Shown: positions 1 through 8,811, counted from the stretch's first letter. The stretch is DNA of 64,000 bases from JBDOQU01 sp039839375 (GCF_039839375.1 NZ_JBDOQU010000018.1:50167-114166); one strand, 5' to 3'. The notes: generated by a model from the sequence alone, not told the origin. Numbers and translations are program-made.

Positions 1-153
1 TGAATCGGGGACCCGAAGGACGGCCGGGCCCTATCGCTGCCGGAACGGCGCGAAACGGCCGTGTTCTAGGGCGATTTGCCGATGGAAGGCAAGCCCTTCC
101 GCCGCTTTTGCCGCTTGACGGCCTTCCGCTTAATGTCGCACCTGACCGATGTC

Positions 154-942
154 ATGAGCATATCTTCCTCTTCACCCGGCCCCGCCGGCGCGGGGCAGGC
201 GGCCAGGCCGGTCGTCCTGGTCCCGGCGCGACTCGCCGCGACCCGCCTGCCCCGGAAGCCGCTGGCCGATATCGGCGGGGTGCCGATGATCGTCCAGGTC
301 TGGCGCCGGGCGATGGAGGCGGATATCGGCCCGGTCCTGGTCGCCGCGGCGGAGGAGGAGATCGCCGAGGCGGTGACGCGCGCCGGCGGGCAGGCGGTGC
401 TGACCGCGCCCGACCATCCCTCCGGCTCCGACCGCATCCATGAGGCGGTGTCGAGTTTCGATCCGGAAGGACGGTTCGACGTGGTGGTCAACGTCCAGGG
501 CGACCTGCCGACGCTGGACCCCGCCGCGATCCGCGCGGCGCTGCGCCCGCTGGACGATCCGGCGGTCGACATCGCGACCCTGGCGGCGGTCATCACACGG
601 GAGGAGGAGATCGCCAATCCCAACGTGGTGAAGGCGGTGGCGGAACTGCCGGAAGGCGGCGACACGGGCCGGGCGCTCTACTTCACCCGCACGGCCGCGC
701 CGTCGGGGGCGGGGCCCTACCTGCACCATATCGGCCTCTACGCCTATCGCCGGGCCGCGCTGGCGCGGTTCGTGGCGCTGCCGCCGGCGGCGCTGGAGCG
801 GCGGGAGAAGCTGGAGCAGCTTCGCGCCCTGGCCAATGGGATGCGCATCGACCTGGCGCTCGTTGACACCGTTCCGCTGGGTGTCGATACTCCGGCCGAT
901 CTTGAGAGGGCGCGGGAGATGCTGGCCGGAACCGGTCGCTGA
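154..942 (+). CDS. kdsB: 3-deoxy-manno-octulosonate cytidylyltransferase (CMP-Kdo synthetase)
   Basis: Activates Kdo with CTP to CMP-Kdo in the cytoplasm, the sugar donor for the LPS inner core. The 262-residue product has the family's N-terminal nucleotide-binding motif PARLAATRLPRKPL (residues 24-37, with R26, R31 and K35), the metal-binding NVQGDLP (D117), and PLGVDTPADLERAR near the end; length is normal. The frame is open upstream to 76, with in-frame ATGs at 76, 82 and 133. I chose 154 because homologues begin only a few residues before the PVVLVPAR strand and the preceding residues look like noise. It is followed after 44 bases by pheA in the same direction. kdsD near the other end of the window acts earlier in the same Kdo pathway. 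Confidence 0.93.
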   Translation: MSISSSSPGPAGAGQAARPVVLVPARLAATRLPRKPLADIGGVPMIVQVWRRAMEADIGPVLVAAAEEEIAEAVTRAGGQAVLTAPDHPSGSDRIHEAVSSFDPEGRFDVVVNVQGDLPTLDPAAIRAALRPLDDPAVDIATLAAVITREEEIANPNVVKAVAELPEGGDTGRALYFTRTAAPSGAGPYLHHIGLYAYRRAALARFVALPPAALERREKLEQLRALANGMRIDLALVDTVPLGVDTPADLERAREMLAGTGR

Positions 943-986
943 CCGCCCGCCTTCCCCTTTCCCGGCGCTTCCCCAGGACCCATACG

Positions 987-1850
987 ATGCCCATCGACAC
1001 GATCGCCTTCCAGGGCTGGCCCGGCGCCAATTCCGACATGGCCTGCCGCCAGGTCTTCCCGGACATGGAGACGCTGCCCTGCCGGGCGTTCGAGGACGCG
1101 CTGGGCGCGGTGCGCGACGGCCGGGCCGGGCTGGCGATGATCCCGATCGAGAATTCGGTCGCCGGCCGCGTCGCCGACATCCACCACCTTCTGCCCCATT
1201 CCGGCCTGCATATCATCGGCGAGTATTTCCAGCGGGTGAACCACCAACTCATGGCCGTGCCGGGGGCGAAGCTGGCGGACATCAGGCAGGTCCACAGCCA
1301 CGTCCATGCCATCGGCCAGTGCCGGACGCTGATCCGCAGCCTGGGCATCGAGCCGGTGGTCCACGCCGACACGGCGGGCGCGGCCCAGATGGTGGCGGAG
1401 CGCAAGGACCCGACCATCGCGGCCATCGCCTCCACGCTGGCGGCGGAGCTGAACGGGCTTGAGATCCTGCGGCGCGACATCGAGGATGCGGAGCACAATA
1501 CGACGCGCTTCGTCATCATGGCGCCGGAGCCGAAATGGCCGGCGGCGGACTCCGGCCCGACCATCACCAGCTTCGTTTTCGAGGTGCGCAGCGTCTCGGC
1601 CGCGCTCTACAAGGCGATGGGCGGTTTCGCGACCAACGGCGTCAACATGACCAAGCTGGAAAGCTACATGGTCGACGGCCGGTTCGCCCAGGCGCAGTTC
1701 TTCGCCGATGTGGAGGGGCACCCGGAGGACCGGGGCGTGCGGCACGCCTTCGAGGAGCTGAAATTCTTCTCCCGGCACTTCCAGATCATGGGCGTCTATC
1801 CCGCCGACCCCTTCCGCAACGACCCCAGCCAGGCCCCCGGCGACGACTGA
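987..1850 (+). CDS. pheA: Prephenate dehydratase
   Basis: Converts prephenate to phenylpyruvate, the committed step of phenylalanine synthesis. The 287-residue protein is the monofunctional form, with no chorismate mutase domain. The catalytic dehydratase part spans about residues 3-180 and includes the TRF signature (T173-F175). A C-terminal ACT domain (about 190-270) carries the phenylalanine-binding element KLESYMV and the TQF/AQF-type strand, here AQAQFFADVEGHP. An AGGA ribosome site lies just upstream of the ATG. ACT domains in this family give feedback inhibition by phenylalanine. It is probably co-transcribed with kdsB. Confidence 0.94.
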   Translation: MPIDTIAFQGWPGANSDMACRQVFPDMETLPCRAFEDALGAVRDGRAGLAMIPIENSVAGRVADIHHLLPHSGLHIIGEYFQRVNHQLMAVPGAKLADIRQVHSHVHAIGQCRTLIRSLGIEPVVHADTAGAAQMVAERKDPTIAAIASTLAAELNGLEILRRDIEDAEHNTTRFVIMAPEPKWPAADSGPTITSFVFEVRSVSAALYKAMGGFATNGVNMTKLESYMVDGRFAQAQFFADVEGHPEDRGVRHAFEELKFFSRHFQIMGVYPADPFRNDPSQAPGDD

Positions 1851-1882
1851 CCGCCGCCGGGCCAGAACGGCCGACTTGCCTC

Positions 1883-1909
1883 CCCTCATGGTGAGCCTGT
1901 CGAACCATG
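1883..1909. repeat. Interspersed repeat element, family B half-copy
   Basis: Contains GTGAGCCTGTCGAACCATG, which matches one arm of the inverted repeat at 2075-2140 and the element at 63831-63857. The 308-base gap 1851-2158 holds only repeat elements of families A and B; I see no gene in it. Confidence 0.6.
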
Positions 1910-1934
1910 CGTGCCCGGATCTTTCCATGTCGTC

Positions 1935-1956
1935 ATGCTGGACCCCGATCCAGCAT
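1935..1956. repeat. Palindromic repeat, family A
   Basis: Inverted repeat ATGCTGGA, 6-base spacer, TCCAGCAT. The same stem is found at 5181-5201 with a shorter spacer. It belongs to the family whose other copies read ATT-CxxGA-TCAAG-TCxxG-AAT. Confidence 0.65.
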
Positions 1957-2027
1957 CCATGGGGCGTCGATGACGGACGGGACCGCGCCCTGTCCTTCGC
2001 CGCCGGTGAAGCGGCCATGGCCCATGG

Positions 2028-2048
2028 ATTCTGGATCAAGTCCAGAAT
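2028..2048. repeat. Palindromic repeat, family A
   Basis: Perfect stem ATTCTGGA / TCCAGAAT around the loop TCAAG, preceded by ATGG and followed by GACCAA, as in the copies at 5141-5161 and 40275-40295. Stem bases change in compensating pairs between copies. Confidence 0.75.
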
Positions 2049-2074
2049 GACCAACAAGGGGAAGGGTCGCTCCT

Positions 2075-2140
2075 CCCCCTCATGATGGTCCTGTCGAACC
2101 AGGTGTGCCCGCACCTTTCGACAGGCTCAAGGTGAGGGGG
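2075..2140. repeat. Inverted repeat, family B
   Basis: About 65 bases with outer arms CCCCCTCA / TGAGGGGG and inner arms CCTGTCGAA / TTCGACAGG. It lies just beyond the 3' end of the minus-strand azoreductase gene and could act as a transcript-end hairpin. Confidence 0.6.
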
Positions 2141-2158
2141 TCAGTTGCGCGGGATGCC

Positions 2159-2851
2159 TCAGGCGGCGGCGCGGCCGTTGCGGCGGTCGGAGAGGGTGGC
2201 CGCCAGCCGGTCGACCTCCGCTTCGGCCGCAGCGATCGAGGCCTTCAGCCGGTCGTCCGCGAACTCGTCATATTCGATCGCGACGGACGCGACGTCGGTG
2301 ACGCCCAGATAGCCGAACGGCGTCCGGATGCCGGGCTCTACATGATTTGCGCTGGCCATGCGGCCCCCGGGCCCGTAGCCGTAATCGCCGCGCGAGGAGA
2401 GGATGACCAGCGTCTTGCCGGCATCGGCCAGCAGCGGCCAGTAGGGCTCGCCGGTGCGGGCGCGGTCGAACCCGAAGGTGCGGCCGACCCGGACGATATT
2501 GTCGATATAGGCTTTGAACTGCGCCGGAGGGCCGAAATTGTACATCGGCACGCCCGCGACGATGATGTCGGCAGCCAGCAACTCGTCGATCAGCGCGTCG
2601 CTTTCCGCCAGCGTCTCGCCCATCCAGCCTTCCCGCCGGTCGGGCGGGGTGAAGGCGGCGTGAATCCATCGTCCGGTCACCGGCGCAGGCGGCGTCTGGC
2701 CGACATCGCGATAGACAACCGGATCGTCGGGGTTGAGGGCGCGCCAGCGCCGGACGAACCGGGCGGACAGCCGCCGTGTGTGGGAGCCGTAGCGGTCATC
2801 CTCGGAACTGCCCGGCCGGGCGCTGGCGTCGATATGCAGGAGGCGGGTCAT
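2159..2851 (-). CDS. FMN-dependent NADH-azoreductase-like flavoprotein
   Basis: Predicted cytoplasmic FMN-binding quinone or azo reductase of the flavodoxin-like AzoR family. The 230-residue protein starts with the family's strand and phosphate loop (LLHIDASARPGSSED), carries the FMN-site segment VPMYNFGPPAQFKAYID around residues 98-114, and has SSRGDYGYGPGG near residue 150. Length is slightly above the usual 200 residues. It is divergent from a LysR regulator across 113 bases, the usual arrangement for a LysR-controlled azoR. Substrates (quinones, azo dyes, nitro compounds) cannot be read from the sequence. Confidence 0.85.
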   Translation of the reverse strand: MTRLLHIDASARPGSSEDDRYGSHTRRLSARFVRRWRALNPDDPVVYRDVGQTPPAPVTGRWIHAAFTPPDRREGWMGETLAESDALIDELLAADIIVAGVPMYNFGPPAQFKAYIDNIVRVGRTFGFDRARTGEPYWPLLADAGKTLVILSSRGDYGYGPGGRMASANHVEPGIRTPFGYLGVTDVASVAIEYDEFADDRLKASIAAAEAEVDRLAATLSDRRNGRAAA

Positions 2852-2964
2852 GAAAGCCTGTCCTATGAGTGAGTGGATTTCATCCGTGATCCTCTCAAGT
2901 TGATTTCGCCATTGGCCGAGGGCAAAATCGAATTGCTCATTCGATAGATGAGGCAGGTTGATCC

Positions 2965-3849
2965 GTGAGACGGCTTCCGCCCCTGGCGTCGCTGCGCGCC
3001 TTCGAAGCGGCGGCGCGACATTCCAGCTTCAAGAAGGCTGCCGAGGAGCTGGGCGTGACGCCGACCGCGATCAGCCATCAGGTCAGGCTTCTGGAGGAGA
3101 CGCTGCGCCTTCGGCTGTTCGAGCGGCGGACGCGGCGCGTCGCCCTGACGGTGGAGGGCGGCCGGCTGTTCCCGGTGCTGCGCGACGGCTTCGATTCCTT
3201 CGCCCATACGCTGGCGGAGCTGACGGCGCGGCGGGAGCGGCGAATCCTCACCCTTTCCGCCACCACGGCCTTCACCGCCAAATGGCTGGTGCCTCGGGTG
3301 GCGGATTTCAGGCGGCGTCACCCGACGCTCGACCTTCGCCTTCACGCGTCGGACGATGTCGTCGATCTCCGATCCGGCGCGGCCGACGCGGCGATCCGGT
3401 ACGGGGCGGGGCCGTTCCCCGATCTGGCGGGCGAACCGATGATCCGGGAGCGGTTCGCCCCGGTCTGCAACCCCAGGCTCGGCGTCCGGACGCCGGAGGA
3501 TCTGGCCTCGGCCACGCTGCTGCATTCGGAATGGCGGCACGCCGTTCCCGGCAACCCGACATGGCGTCTCTGGCGCGAACGGGCGGGGCTGAAGGCGCTG
3601 GACGTCGAGGGCGGGATCACCTTTACCGACGACAGCCACACGATCCAGGCGGCGGTCGCCGGACAGGGGGTGGCGCTGCTGGGCCTGACGCTGATCGCCG
3701 ACGAGCTTGCCGCCGGCCTCCTGGTCCAGCCCTTCGGCCCCATCCTGCCGGGGCATCACTATCATTTCGTCCATCTGGAGCCCGCCCGCCACCGGCCCGA
3801 GGTGGCGGCCCTGCGCGAATGGCTGCTGGGCGCGGTCGGGGAGGGGTAA
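2965..3849 (+). CDS. LysR-family transcriptional regulator (GcvA-like)
   Basis: Predicted DNA-binding regulator of 294 residues. The N-terminal winged helix-turn-helix (about 5-65) contains SLRAFEAAARHSSFKKAAEE and the recognition helix TPTAISHQVRLLEE. The rest is the periplasmic-binding-protein-like effector domain. The PTAISHQVR helix and the WRHAVPGNPTW segment are typical of the GcvA branch. The start is GTG, with AGGCAGG about 8 bases upstream. The likely target is the divergent azoreductase gene. The inducer is unknown. Confidence 0.88.
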   Translation: MRRLPPLASLRAFEAAARHSSFKKAAEELGVTPTAISHQVRLLEETLRLRLFERRTRRVALTVEGGRLFPVLRDGFDSFAHTLAELTARRERRILTLSATTAFTAKWLVPRVADFRRRHPTLDLRLHASDDVVDLRSGAADAAIRYGAGPFPDLAGEPMIRERFAPVCNPRLGVRTPEDLASATLLHSEWRHAVPGNPTWRLWRERAGLKALDVEGGITFTDDSHTIQAAVAGQGVALLGLTLIADELAAGLLVQPFGPILPGHHYHFVHLEPARHRPEVAALREWLLGAVGEG

Positions 3850-3992
3850 AGGCAACCGGCCAGGGCTATCGTCATCAGCCCCTCTTGCTGGACCGAATGG
3901 GCAGCCTGCTGAAAGCTCAAATCCAGCGGCTATCAGACGGGTTCAGTGATATGATGGTCGGACACTTTTTAGGGTTGCGGAGGGTAGAATCG

Positions 3993-4856
3993 ATGACCAC
4001 GCAACGACACACAGTCCTGGCCACTGCGCTACTTTTCGGCCTTGCGCCTGTACAGTTCGCCCATTCCGAGGAGACGCTGGACCCCGCGTCGCTGACCGAT
4101 CAAATCATGTCATATATCGGGACCTCACCCCTTCTGGCTGAGGATGGCGCCACCCGGATATACGAATTTGGAACTCAGCGTGATATCTGGCGCCTGGAAT
4201 TCCTGCTAGACGATTCCCAGTGCATATCCTCCTGGACGGGAAGATCCGAAGAATCGACTGAAATATCTACGCTAAGTATTCGGTATGTATTCTACGACAC
4301 TAGTTGTGACGGGTCGCTTGATGACGTGTTGGTCATTTTTTTTGACGGACAAACTGCGGAAGAATTTCCAGTCGATCTGAGCAGTAGTTTGACTCAAACT
4401 GAGTTTGCGGAGACTCTCTACGGCCTCGAAAGAATAACATCCAATCAATTGAGGTCAGGCCTGATGCCGGAAACTCCTGAAGCAAGACTCGAGCTTCTAC
4501 GGCATATGGCTATTTCCGAGGGTGAAACCAGAGGAGATAAGTTTATCATTGTCATATACGAAACACGAGGATCGCTCGAAACGCATACATTCTTCACTGT
4601 AGACTCCGGCGCGTGCACAATACAAAGGATAACAAAATCCCCATCTGAAGAGACCGGCGCAAGTATAATAGATGGCAGCTGCGATACCGATCCGGAAAAT
4701 ATGTTAGTTTTTGTGAACGATGAAGAGATCGTCGTCACAAACAGCGAGAAAATTGAAGTATATAATTTACTTATAGGTGTCACCCTTAGGCATTTTCTCT
4801 TTGGTCAAGAGCTGTCCGAGTTGATGGAAAGCGGTCGCTGGATCATCGAGGAATGA
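3993..4856 (+). CDS. Secreted protein of unknown function, A+T-richer than surroundings
   Basis: 287 residues that I do not recognise. Residues 1-25 form a Sec signal peptide (TVLATALLFGLAPVQFAHS, probable cut after AHS), so the protein should be periplasmic or exported. The mature part is acidic, with few lysines and four cysteines, two flanking an early segment (QCISSW and TSCDG). The ATG has a good GGAGGG site 8 bases upstream. The frame is also open through the lysR region upstream, but those codons overlap lysR in another frame and are not coding. Base composition and codon use (many A/T third positions) differ sharply from both neighbours, which suggests recent acquisition. Confidence 0.7.
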   Translation: MTTQRHTVLATALLFGLAPVQFAHSEETLDPASLTDQIMSYIGTSPLLAEDGATRIYEFGTQRDIWRLEFLLDDSQCISSWTGRSEESTEISTLSIRYVFYDTSCDGSLDDVLVIFFDGQTAEEFPVDLSSSLTQTEFAETLYGLERITSNQLRSGLMPETPEARLELLRHMAISEGETRGDKFIIVIYETRGSLETHTFFTVDSGACTIQRITKSPSEETGASIIDGSCDTDPENMLVFVNDEEIVVTNSEKIEVYNLLIGVTLRHFLFGQELSELMESGRWIIEE

Positions 4857-4890
4857 TCGGTCTTGCGTCAAAAGACTCCAGATTGGCGAC

Positions 4891-5109
4891 ATGATCCCGC
4901 GACCCCACATTGGTCAGGCTGAAATCGAGGCGACCCGCCAAGCCGTCGCCGATGCGCGTCAGGCGATTGCTGAAGGTCGGGTCGTCGATCATGACGACGT
5001 GAGGCGATGGCTGTTGTCGTGGGGGACGGGGCATGAATCGAACCGACCCAGATGTGGGCAATCTGGAGACTGCGTCGGATCGTCAGGAAATCGAGGCCAG
5101 CCAGTTTGA
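4891..5109 (+). pseudogene. Antitoxin-like fragment, partner toxin not found
   Basis: The first 50 or so residues (IEATRQAVADARQAIAEGRVV then DHDDVRRWLLSWGTGHE) resemble the C-terminal part of small antitoxins that pair with RelE/ParE toxins, which often read xGRVVxHxxVxxWLxSWGT. The last 20 residues look like noise, and no toxin frame follows: the downstream frame beginning at the ATGAATCGA inside this ORF runs into a family A repeat. No ribosome site is obvious. I read it as a decayed toxin-antitoxin locus. The rest of the gap 4857-5222 holds two family A palindromes and nothing else I can name. Confidence 0.4.
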
Positions 5110-5140
5110 GCGGCGTTGCGCCAAGGTCAAGGGCCTATGG

Positions 5141-5161
5141 ATTCCGGATCAAGTCCGGAAT
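5141..5161. repeat. Palindromic repeat, family A
   Basis: Stem ATTCCGGA / TCCGGAAT around the loop TCAAG, preceded by ATGG and followed by GACCAATGA. Same layout as 2028-2048 and 40275-40295, with compensating stem changes. Confidence 0.75.
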
Positions 5162-5180
5162 GACCAATGAAAACAATGTC

Positions 5181-5201
5181 ATGCTGGACTTGATCCAGCA
5201 T
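5181..5201. repeat. Palindromic repeat, family A, inverted orientation
   Basis: Stem ATGCTGGA / TCCAGCAT around the loop CTTGA (the complement of TCAAG), followed by CCAT. With 5141-5161 it makes a head-to-head pair of elements 20 bases apart. Confidence 0.7.
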
Positions 5202-5222
5202 CCATAGGGTGGCGGGGTTAGC

Positions 5223-5945
5223 TCAGTCGGCTGCCGGCAGGACTTCCCGGACGCGGTCGGCGATGGCTTCTCCGACGCGGGTGTGGGCTTGCGCGGTCAT
5301 GTGGATGCCATCGAGGCTGTCGATCGGGGCGGCGTCGGTGAAGAGGGGGATGCCGGTGGCGTCGGCGGCCTGGGCGAAGGCGGCGGGCAGGCGGCGGGAT
5401 TTCGCTTCCGCGCCGGCGAAGCCGTCGGCCATCGGTGTGCCGGAGATGTCGCCCAGGGCGGGCGGGACGACGACCAGCACCTCGGCCTCCGATTGCTCGG
5501 CGGCGAGGGTGGCCAGCTCCATGGCTCCGGCGGCGATCTCCTGCGGCGTCCGGTCGAATTCCGGTTTCAGATCGTTTGCGCCCAGGAAGATGATGACGAG
5601 ATCGATCGGCACCGCCCCTTCGATCGCGGCCGGCAGGCCTCGTTGGCCGTTGAAATCCTCTCCGGAATGGGAGCCCCAGCCTTCGGCGTAGTCGACATTC
5701 GTCGTCCGGCCGTTCATCGCGTCGACCACGACCTCGTAATCCTGCCCCAGCGCATCGTCCATCACCGAAGGCCACCGCTCCGCCGCCGGCAGGCGACGAG
5801 CCTCGGCCTCCGCGTTGGGCCGCCAGCCCCAGCTATTGCTGTCGCCATAGACCAGGATTCGCGCGGGATCGCCGCGCAGGGCGCCCAGCACTATGCCGAG
5901 CGCGAGGATGAAGAGGAGGAAGGCGGCGAGGCGTTTGAGAGACAT
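5223..5945 (-). CDS. SGNH/GDSL-family hydrolase (arylesterase-like)
   Basis: Predicted serine esterase or acyltransferase of the SGNH fold, 240 residues. An N-terminal hydrophobic segment (LAAFLLFILALGIVLGAL, about 5-22) acts as a signal anchor or signal peptide, placing it at the membrane or in the periplasm. Catalytic blocks: GDSNSWGW with the nucleophile serine (about residue 36), FLGANDLK (block III) and DGIHMTAQAH (block V, Asp and His). The GDSxxWGW form is typical of the arylesterase/perhydrolase subgroup. It lies just downstream of recR on the same strand. The substrate is unknown. Confidence 0.85.
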   Translation of the reverse strand: MSLKRLAAFLLFILALGIVLGALRGDPARILVYGDSNSWGWRPNAEAEARRLPAAERWPSVMDDALGQDYEVVVDAMNGRTTNVDYAEGWGSHSGEDFNGQRGLPAAIEGAVPIDLVIIFLGANDLKPEFDRTPQEIAAGAMELATLAAEQSEAEVLVVVPPALGDISGTPMADGFAGAEAKSRRLPAAFAQAADATGIPLFTDAAPIDSLDGIHMTAQAHTRVGEAIADRVREVLPAAD

Positions 5946-5961
5946 GGGGCGGAAACGATTG

Positions 5962-6555
5962 CTAGAGGGGACGGCGGCTCTTCAGCGCCGCCATCAGGGT
6001 GCCGTCGTCGAGGTAATCCAGCTCCCCGCCCACCGGCACGCCGTGGGCGAGGCGGGAGATTGCGACGCCGCAGCCCTCCAGCCGGTCGGTGATGTAATGG
6101 GCGGTGGTCTGGCCTTCCACCGTGGCGTTGAGGGCGAGGATGATCTCCGTCACCTCCGGCCGGCGGGCGCGGTTGATGAGGTCCGGGATCGAGAGATCGT
6201 CCGGCCCGACCCCGTCCAGCGCCGACAGGGTGCCGCCCAGCACATGGTAGCGGCCTCGAAAGGCCTTCGTCCGCTCCAGCGCCCAGAGGTCGGCCACCTG
6301 CTCCACCACGCACAGCGCCGTATTGTCCCGCGCGGTGTCCGCGCAGATGGTGCAGGGGTCGGTCGCGTCCAGATTGCCGCAGACGGAGCAGGTGGTGATC
6401 GCGGCCGCCGTTTCCGCCAGCGCGTCGGCCAGCGGGCCCATCAGCGCCTCGCGATGGTTGAGCAGGTAGAGCGTCGCCCGGCGGGCCGAACGGGGGCCGA
6501 GCCCCGGCAGCTTGGCCAGCAGCCGGATCAGATTCTCGATCTCGGGCCCGATCAT
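5962..6555 (-). CDS. recR: Recombination mediator protein RecR
   Basis: Works with RecO (and RecF) to load RecA on gapped DNA. The 197-residue protein has the N-terminal helix-hairpin-helix (LIRLLAKLPGLGPRSARRAT, about 8-27), the Cys4 zinc finger from CSVC to CTIC (about 55-73), and a Toprim domain containing VEQVADLWALE and the C-terminal GELDYLDDGTL. The frame is open upstream, but homologues start at MIGPEIENLIRLLAKLPG, so the ATG at 6555 is right. It is third in a dnaX-ybaB-recR operon, a conserved order in proteobacteria. Confidence 0.95.
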   Translation of the reverse strand: MIGPEIENLIRLLAKLPGLGPRSARRATLYLLNHREALMGPLADALAETAAAITTCSVCGNLDATDPCTICADTARDNTALCVVEQVADLWALERTKAFRGRYHVLGGTLSALDGVGPDDLSIPDLINRARRPEVTEIILALNATVEGQTTAHYITDRLEGCGVAISRLAHGVPVGGELDYLDDGTLMAALKSRRPL

Positions 6556-6569
6556 GGCCGGCGCGACCC

Positions 6570-6893
6570 CTAGAAGGGCAGCTTCATTCCCGGCGGCAGC
6601 TTCAGCCCGCCCATCACCCGCTGGGTCTCCTCCTGCACCTGCGCCTCGACCTTGCCCTTGGCGTCGTTGACGGCGGCGACGACCAGATCCTCCAGCACCT
6701 CGACATCCTCGGGGTCGACCAGGGACTTGTCGATCTTGAGACCGCGCATCTCCCCCTTGCCGTTGAGGGTGGCGGTGACCATGCCGGCGCCCGACTGGCC
6801 TGAGACCTCGATCTCGCCCAGCTTCTCCTGCATCTGGGCCATCTTGGTCTGCATCTCCTGCGCCTGCTTCATCATCTGGCTCAGGTTTTTCAT
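6570..6893 (-). CDS. ybaB: YbaB/EbfC-family nucleoid-associated protein
   Basis: Small DNA-binding dimer of 107 residues. It opens with a long helix (KNLSQMMKQAQEMQTKMAQM) and has the central strand signature SGAGMVTATLNGKGEMRGLKID, then the C-terminal helix ending GGLKLPPGMKLPF. Length and sequence are typical. The start overlaps the dnaX stop by 4 bases, which suggests translational coupling. Its exact role in cells is not settled in the family. Confidence 0.95.
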   Translation of the reverse strand: MKNLSQMMKQAQEMQTKMAQMQEKLGEIEVSGQSGAGMVTATLNGKGEMRGLKIDKSLVDPEDVEVLEDLVVAAVNDAKGKVEAQVQEETQRVMGGLKLPPGMKLPF

Positions 6894-8752
6894 CGGTCGA
6901 ATTCTCCAAAATCGTCTGGGTCGGGGTCCGGAACGTCGTCCGGACCGATCGCATCGTCGGGGTCGCCGGGCGGGGGCGTCATCTCCGCCTCCGCCAGCTT
7001 CGTCAGATCATGCACCGCCTCGACCTTCGCGCCGGGGAAGGCGTCCATGATCGCCTTCACCGTAGGGTGAAGCTTCGCGTCCTCGATTTCGCGCGCCTGG
7101 GTCCGGCGGTCCTGCTCGCTCAAGGTTGGCGCGCCCGGCTCTCCGCTGACGGAGACCATCCAGCGGATGCCGGTGCGGTCCTTCAGCAGCGTCGTCAGCC
7201 GGCTGGCGAGATTCGGGGGCGTCCCTTCCTCCGGCCGGAACTCCAGCCGTCCCGGCTCCAGCCGGACCGGATGAACCATGGAATAGAGCTGGCCGTGAAG
7301 GACCACATCGTCCTCCAGCAGAGCCACCAGTTCGCGGAAGCTCCGCGGCTGGTTCGACGGGGCCGGCGGGGCTTCCGCGATCGGGGCTGGCGCGGCGGCC
7401 TGGGCCACAATCTGGAGGCCGTCGCCGGCGGCGCGGGCGATCGGCGCGCCGGGCGGCGGTGGGGCGTCGGCAGCGCCGCCGTTCGGCCGGGGCTGCGGCG
7501 GCGCGGCCTCGCCCCCATCTGGCGCGCCGAAATCCCCCTTCTCGATCCGCCGCAGCACGTCGCCCGGCGTCGGCAGGGAGGCGGCGTGCATCAGCCGGAT
7601 CAGCACCATCTCCAGCGCCATGGCGGGGGAGGGCGCGGTCTGGACCTCGCCCACGCCCTTGAGCAGCATCTGCCACGCGCGGGTGAGGACCGGCATGGGC
7701 AGGGAGCCCGCCAGCGCCGCGCCGCGCGTGCGCTCGGCCTCGGGGATCGAGGGCGATTCGGCGATCTCCGGCAGCAGCCGGACGCGGGTCAGGAAATGCG
7801 TCACCTCCAGCAGATCCTGGAGCACGACCAGCGGATCGGCCCCGGCGCGGTGGAAATCGGCAAGCTGGTCCAGCGCCTCCCTGGCGCGGCCGGCCATGAG
7901 CGATTCGTAGAGGTCGAAGATGCGGGTCCGGTCGGCCAGCCCCAGCATCCGGCGCACCGCCTCCCCCTCGACCTGGCCCGCGCCCAGCGCGATCGCCTGG
8001 TCCATGAGGCTGAGCCCGTCGCGGGCCGATCCGTCGGCGGCGCGGGCGATCAGGGAGATCGCTTCCGGCTCGACTTCGATCCCCTCCTTCCCGGCGATGG
8101 CGGAGAACAGGCCCGACAGTTCCTCCCCGTCCAGCCGGCGCAGATCGAAGCGCTGGCAGCGGGAGAGGACGGTGACCGGCACCTTGCGGATCTCCGTCGT
8201 CGCGAAGATGAACTTGGTGTGGGGCGGCGGCTCCTCCAGCGTCTTCAGCAGCCCGTTGAAGGCCGCCGTCGACAGCATGTGGACCTCGTCGATGATGTAA
8301 ATCTTGTAGCGGGTCGACACCGGCCCGTAGCGGACGCTGTCGATGATCTCCCTTATGTCGCCGATGCCGGTGCGGCTGGCGGCGTCCATCTCCATCACGT
8401 CGACATTGCGCTCCGCCAGGATCGATCGGCAGGAATCGCAGACGCCGCAGGGCTGCGGGGTCGGCCCGCCCGTCCCGTCGGGACCGGTGCAGTTGAGCGC
8501 CCGGGCGATGATTCGCGCCGTCGTCGTCTTGCCGACGCCGCGGACGCCCGTGAGGATGAAGGCGTGGGCCAGCCGGCCGGAATTGATGGCGTTGGTCAGC
8601 GTGCGGACCAGCGCGTCCTGACCGACCAGATCGGCGAAGGTGGTCGGCCGGTACTTGCGCGCCAGCACGCGATAGGGCGCGCCTTCCGGCGTCGCGGCGG
8701 CCGGAGCCGTCTCTTCCGGGGCTGTCTCTTCGGTCATCGGTCCGTCATCCAT
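6890..8752 (-). CDS. dnaX: DNA polymerase III subunit tau/gamma
   Basis: Clamp-loader ATPase that joins the replicative polymerase cores. The 620-residue product has Walker A GVRGVGKTT (69-77), a Cys4 zinc module (from about 89, including CGVCDSC), Walker B DEVHML and the sensor-1 segment. After about residue 390 come a proline/alanine-rich linker and the polymerase-binding tau region. A second in-frame ATG at 8737 (MTEETAPEE) is an equally possible start. It is the first gene of dnaX-ybaB-recR. I see no obvious internal slippage run that would make a separate gamma form. Confidence 0.95.
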   Translation of the reverse strand: MDDGPMTEETAPEETAPAAATPEGAPYRVLARKYRPTTFADLVGQDALVRTLTNAINSGRLAHAFILTGVRGVGKTTTARIIARALNCTGPDGTGGPTPQPCGVCDSCRSILAERNVDVMEMDAASRTGIGDIREIIDSVRYGPVSTRYKIYIIDEVHMLSTAAFNGLLKTLEEPPPHTKFIFATTEIRKVPVTVLSRCQRFDLRRLDGEELSGLFSAIAGKEGIEVEPEAISLIARAADGSARDGLSLMDQAIALGAGQVEGEAVRRMLGLADRTRIFDLYESLMAGRAREALDQLADFHRAGADPLVVLQDLLEVTHFLTRVRLLPEIAESPSIPEAERTRGAALAGSLPMPVLTRAWQMLLKGVGEVQTAPSPAMALEMVLIRLMHAASLPTPGDVLRRIEKGDFGAPDGGEAAPPQPRPNGGAADAPPPPGAPIARAAGDGLQIVAQAAAPAPIAEAPPAPSNQPRSFRELVALLEDDVVLHGQLYSMVHPVRLEPGRLEFRPEEGTPPNLASRLTTLLKDRTGIRWMVSVSGEPGAPTLSEQDRRTQAREIEDAKLHPTVKAIMDAFPGAKVEAVHDLTKLAEAEMTPPPGDPDDAIGPDDVPDPDPDDFGEFDR

Positions 8753-8811
8753 CGGCCGGGATCATAGAAGGGCGGGCGCGATGGTCCAAGGGCGAAGGAA
8801 GAATCAGTTAA

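Noticed and set aside
2958..4856. One 632-residue fusion reaching from the lysR region into the secreted protein
   Set aside because: The first half overlaps lysR in the wrong frame, and a good ribosome site and signal peptide start the real product at 3993.
7010..8767. 585-codon open frame opposite dnaX
   Set aside because: Antisense artefact; dnaX is unambiguous on the minus strand.
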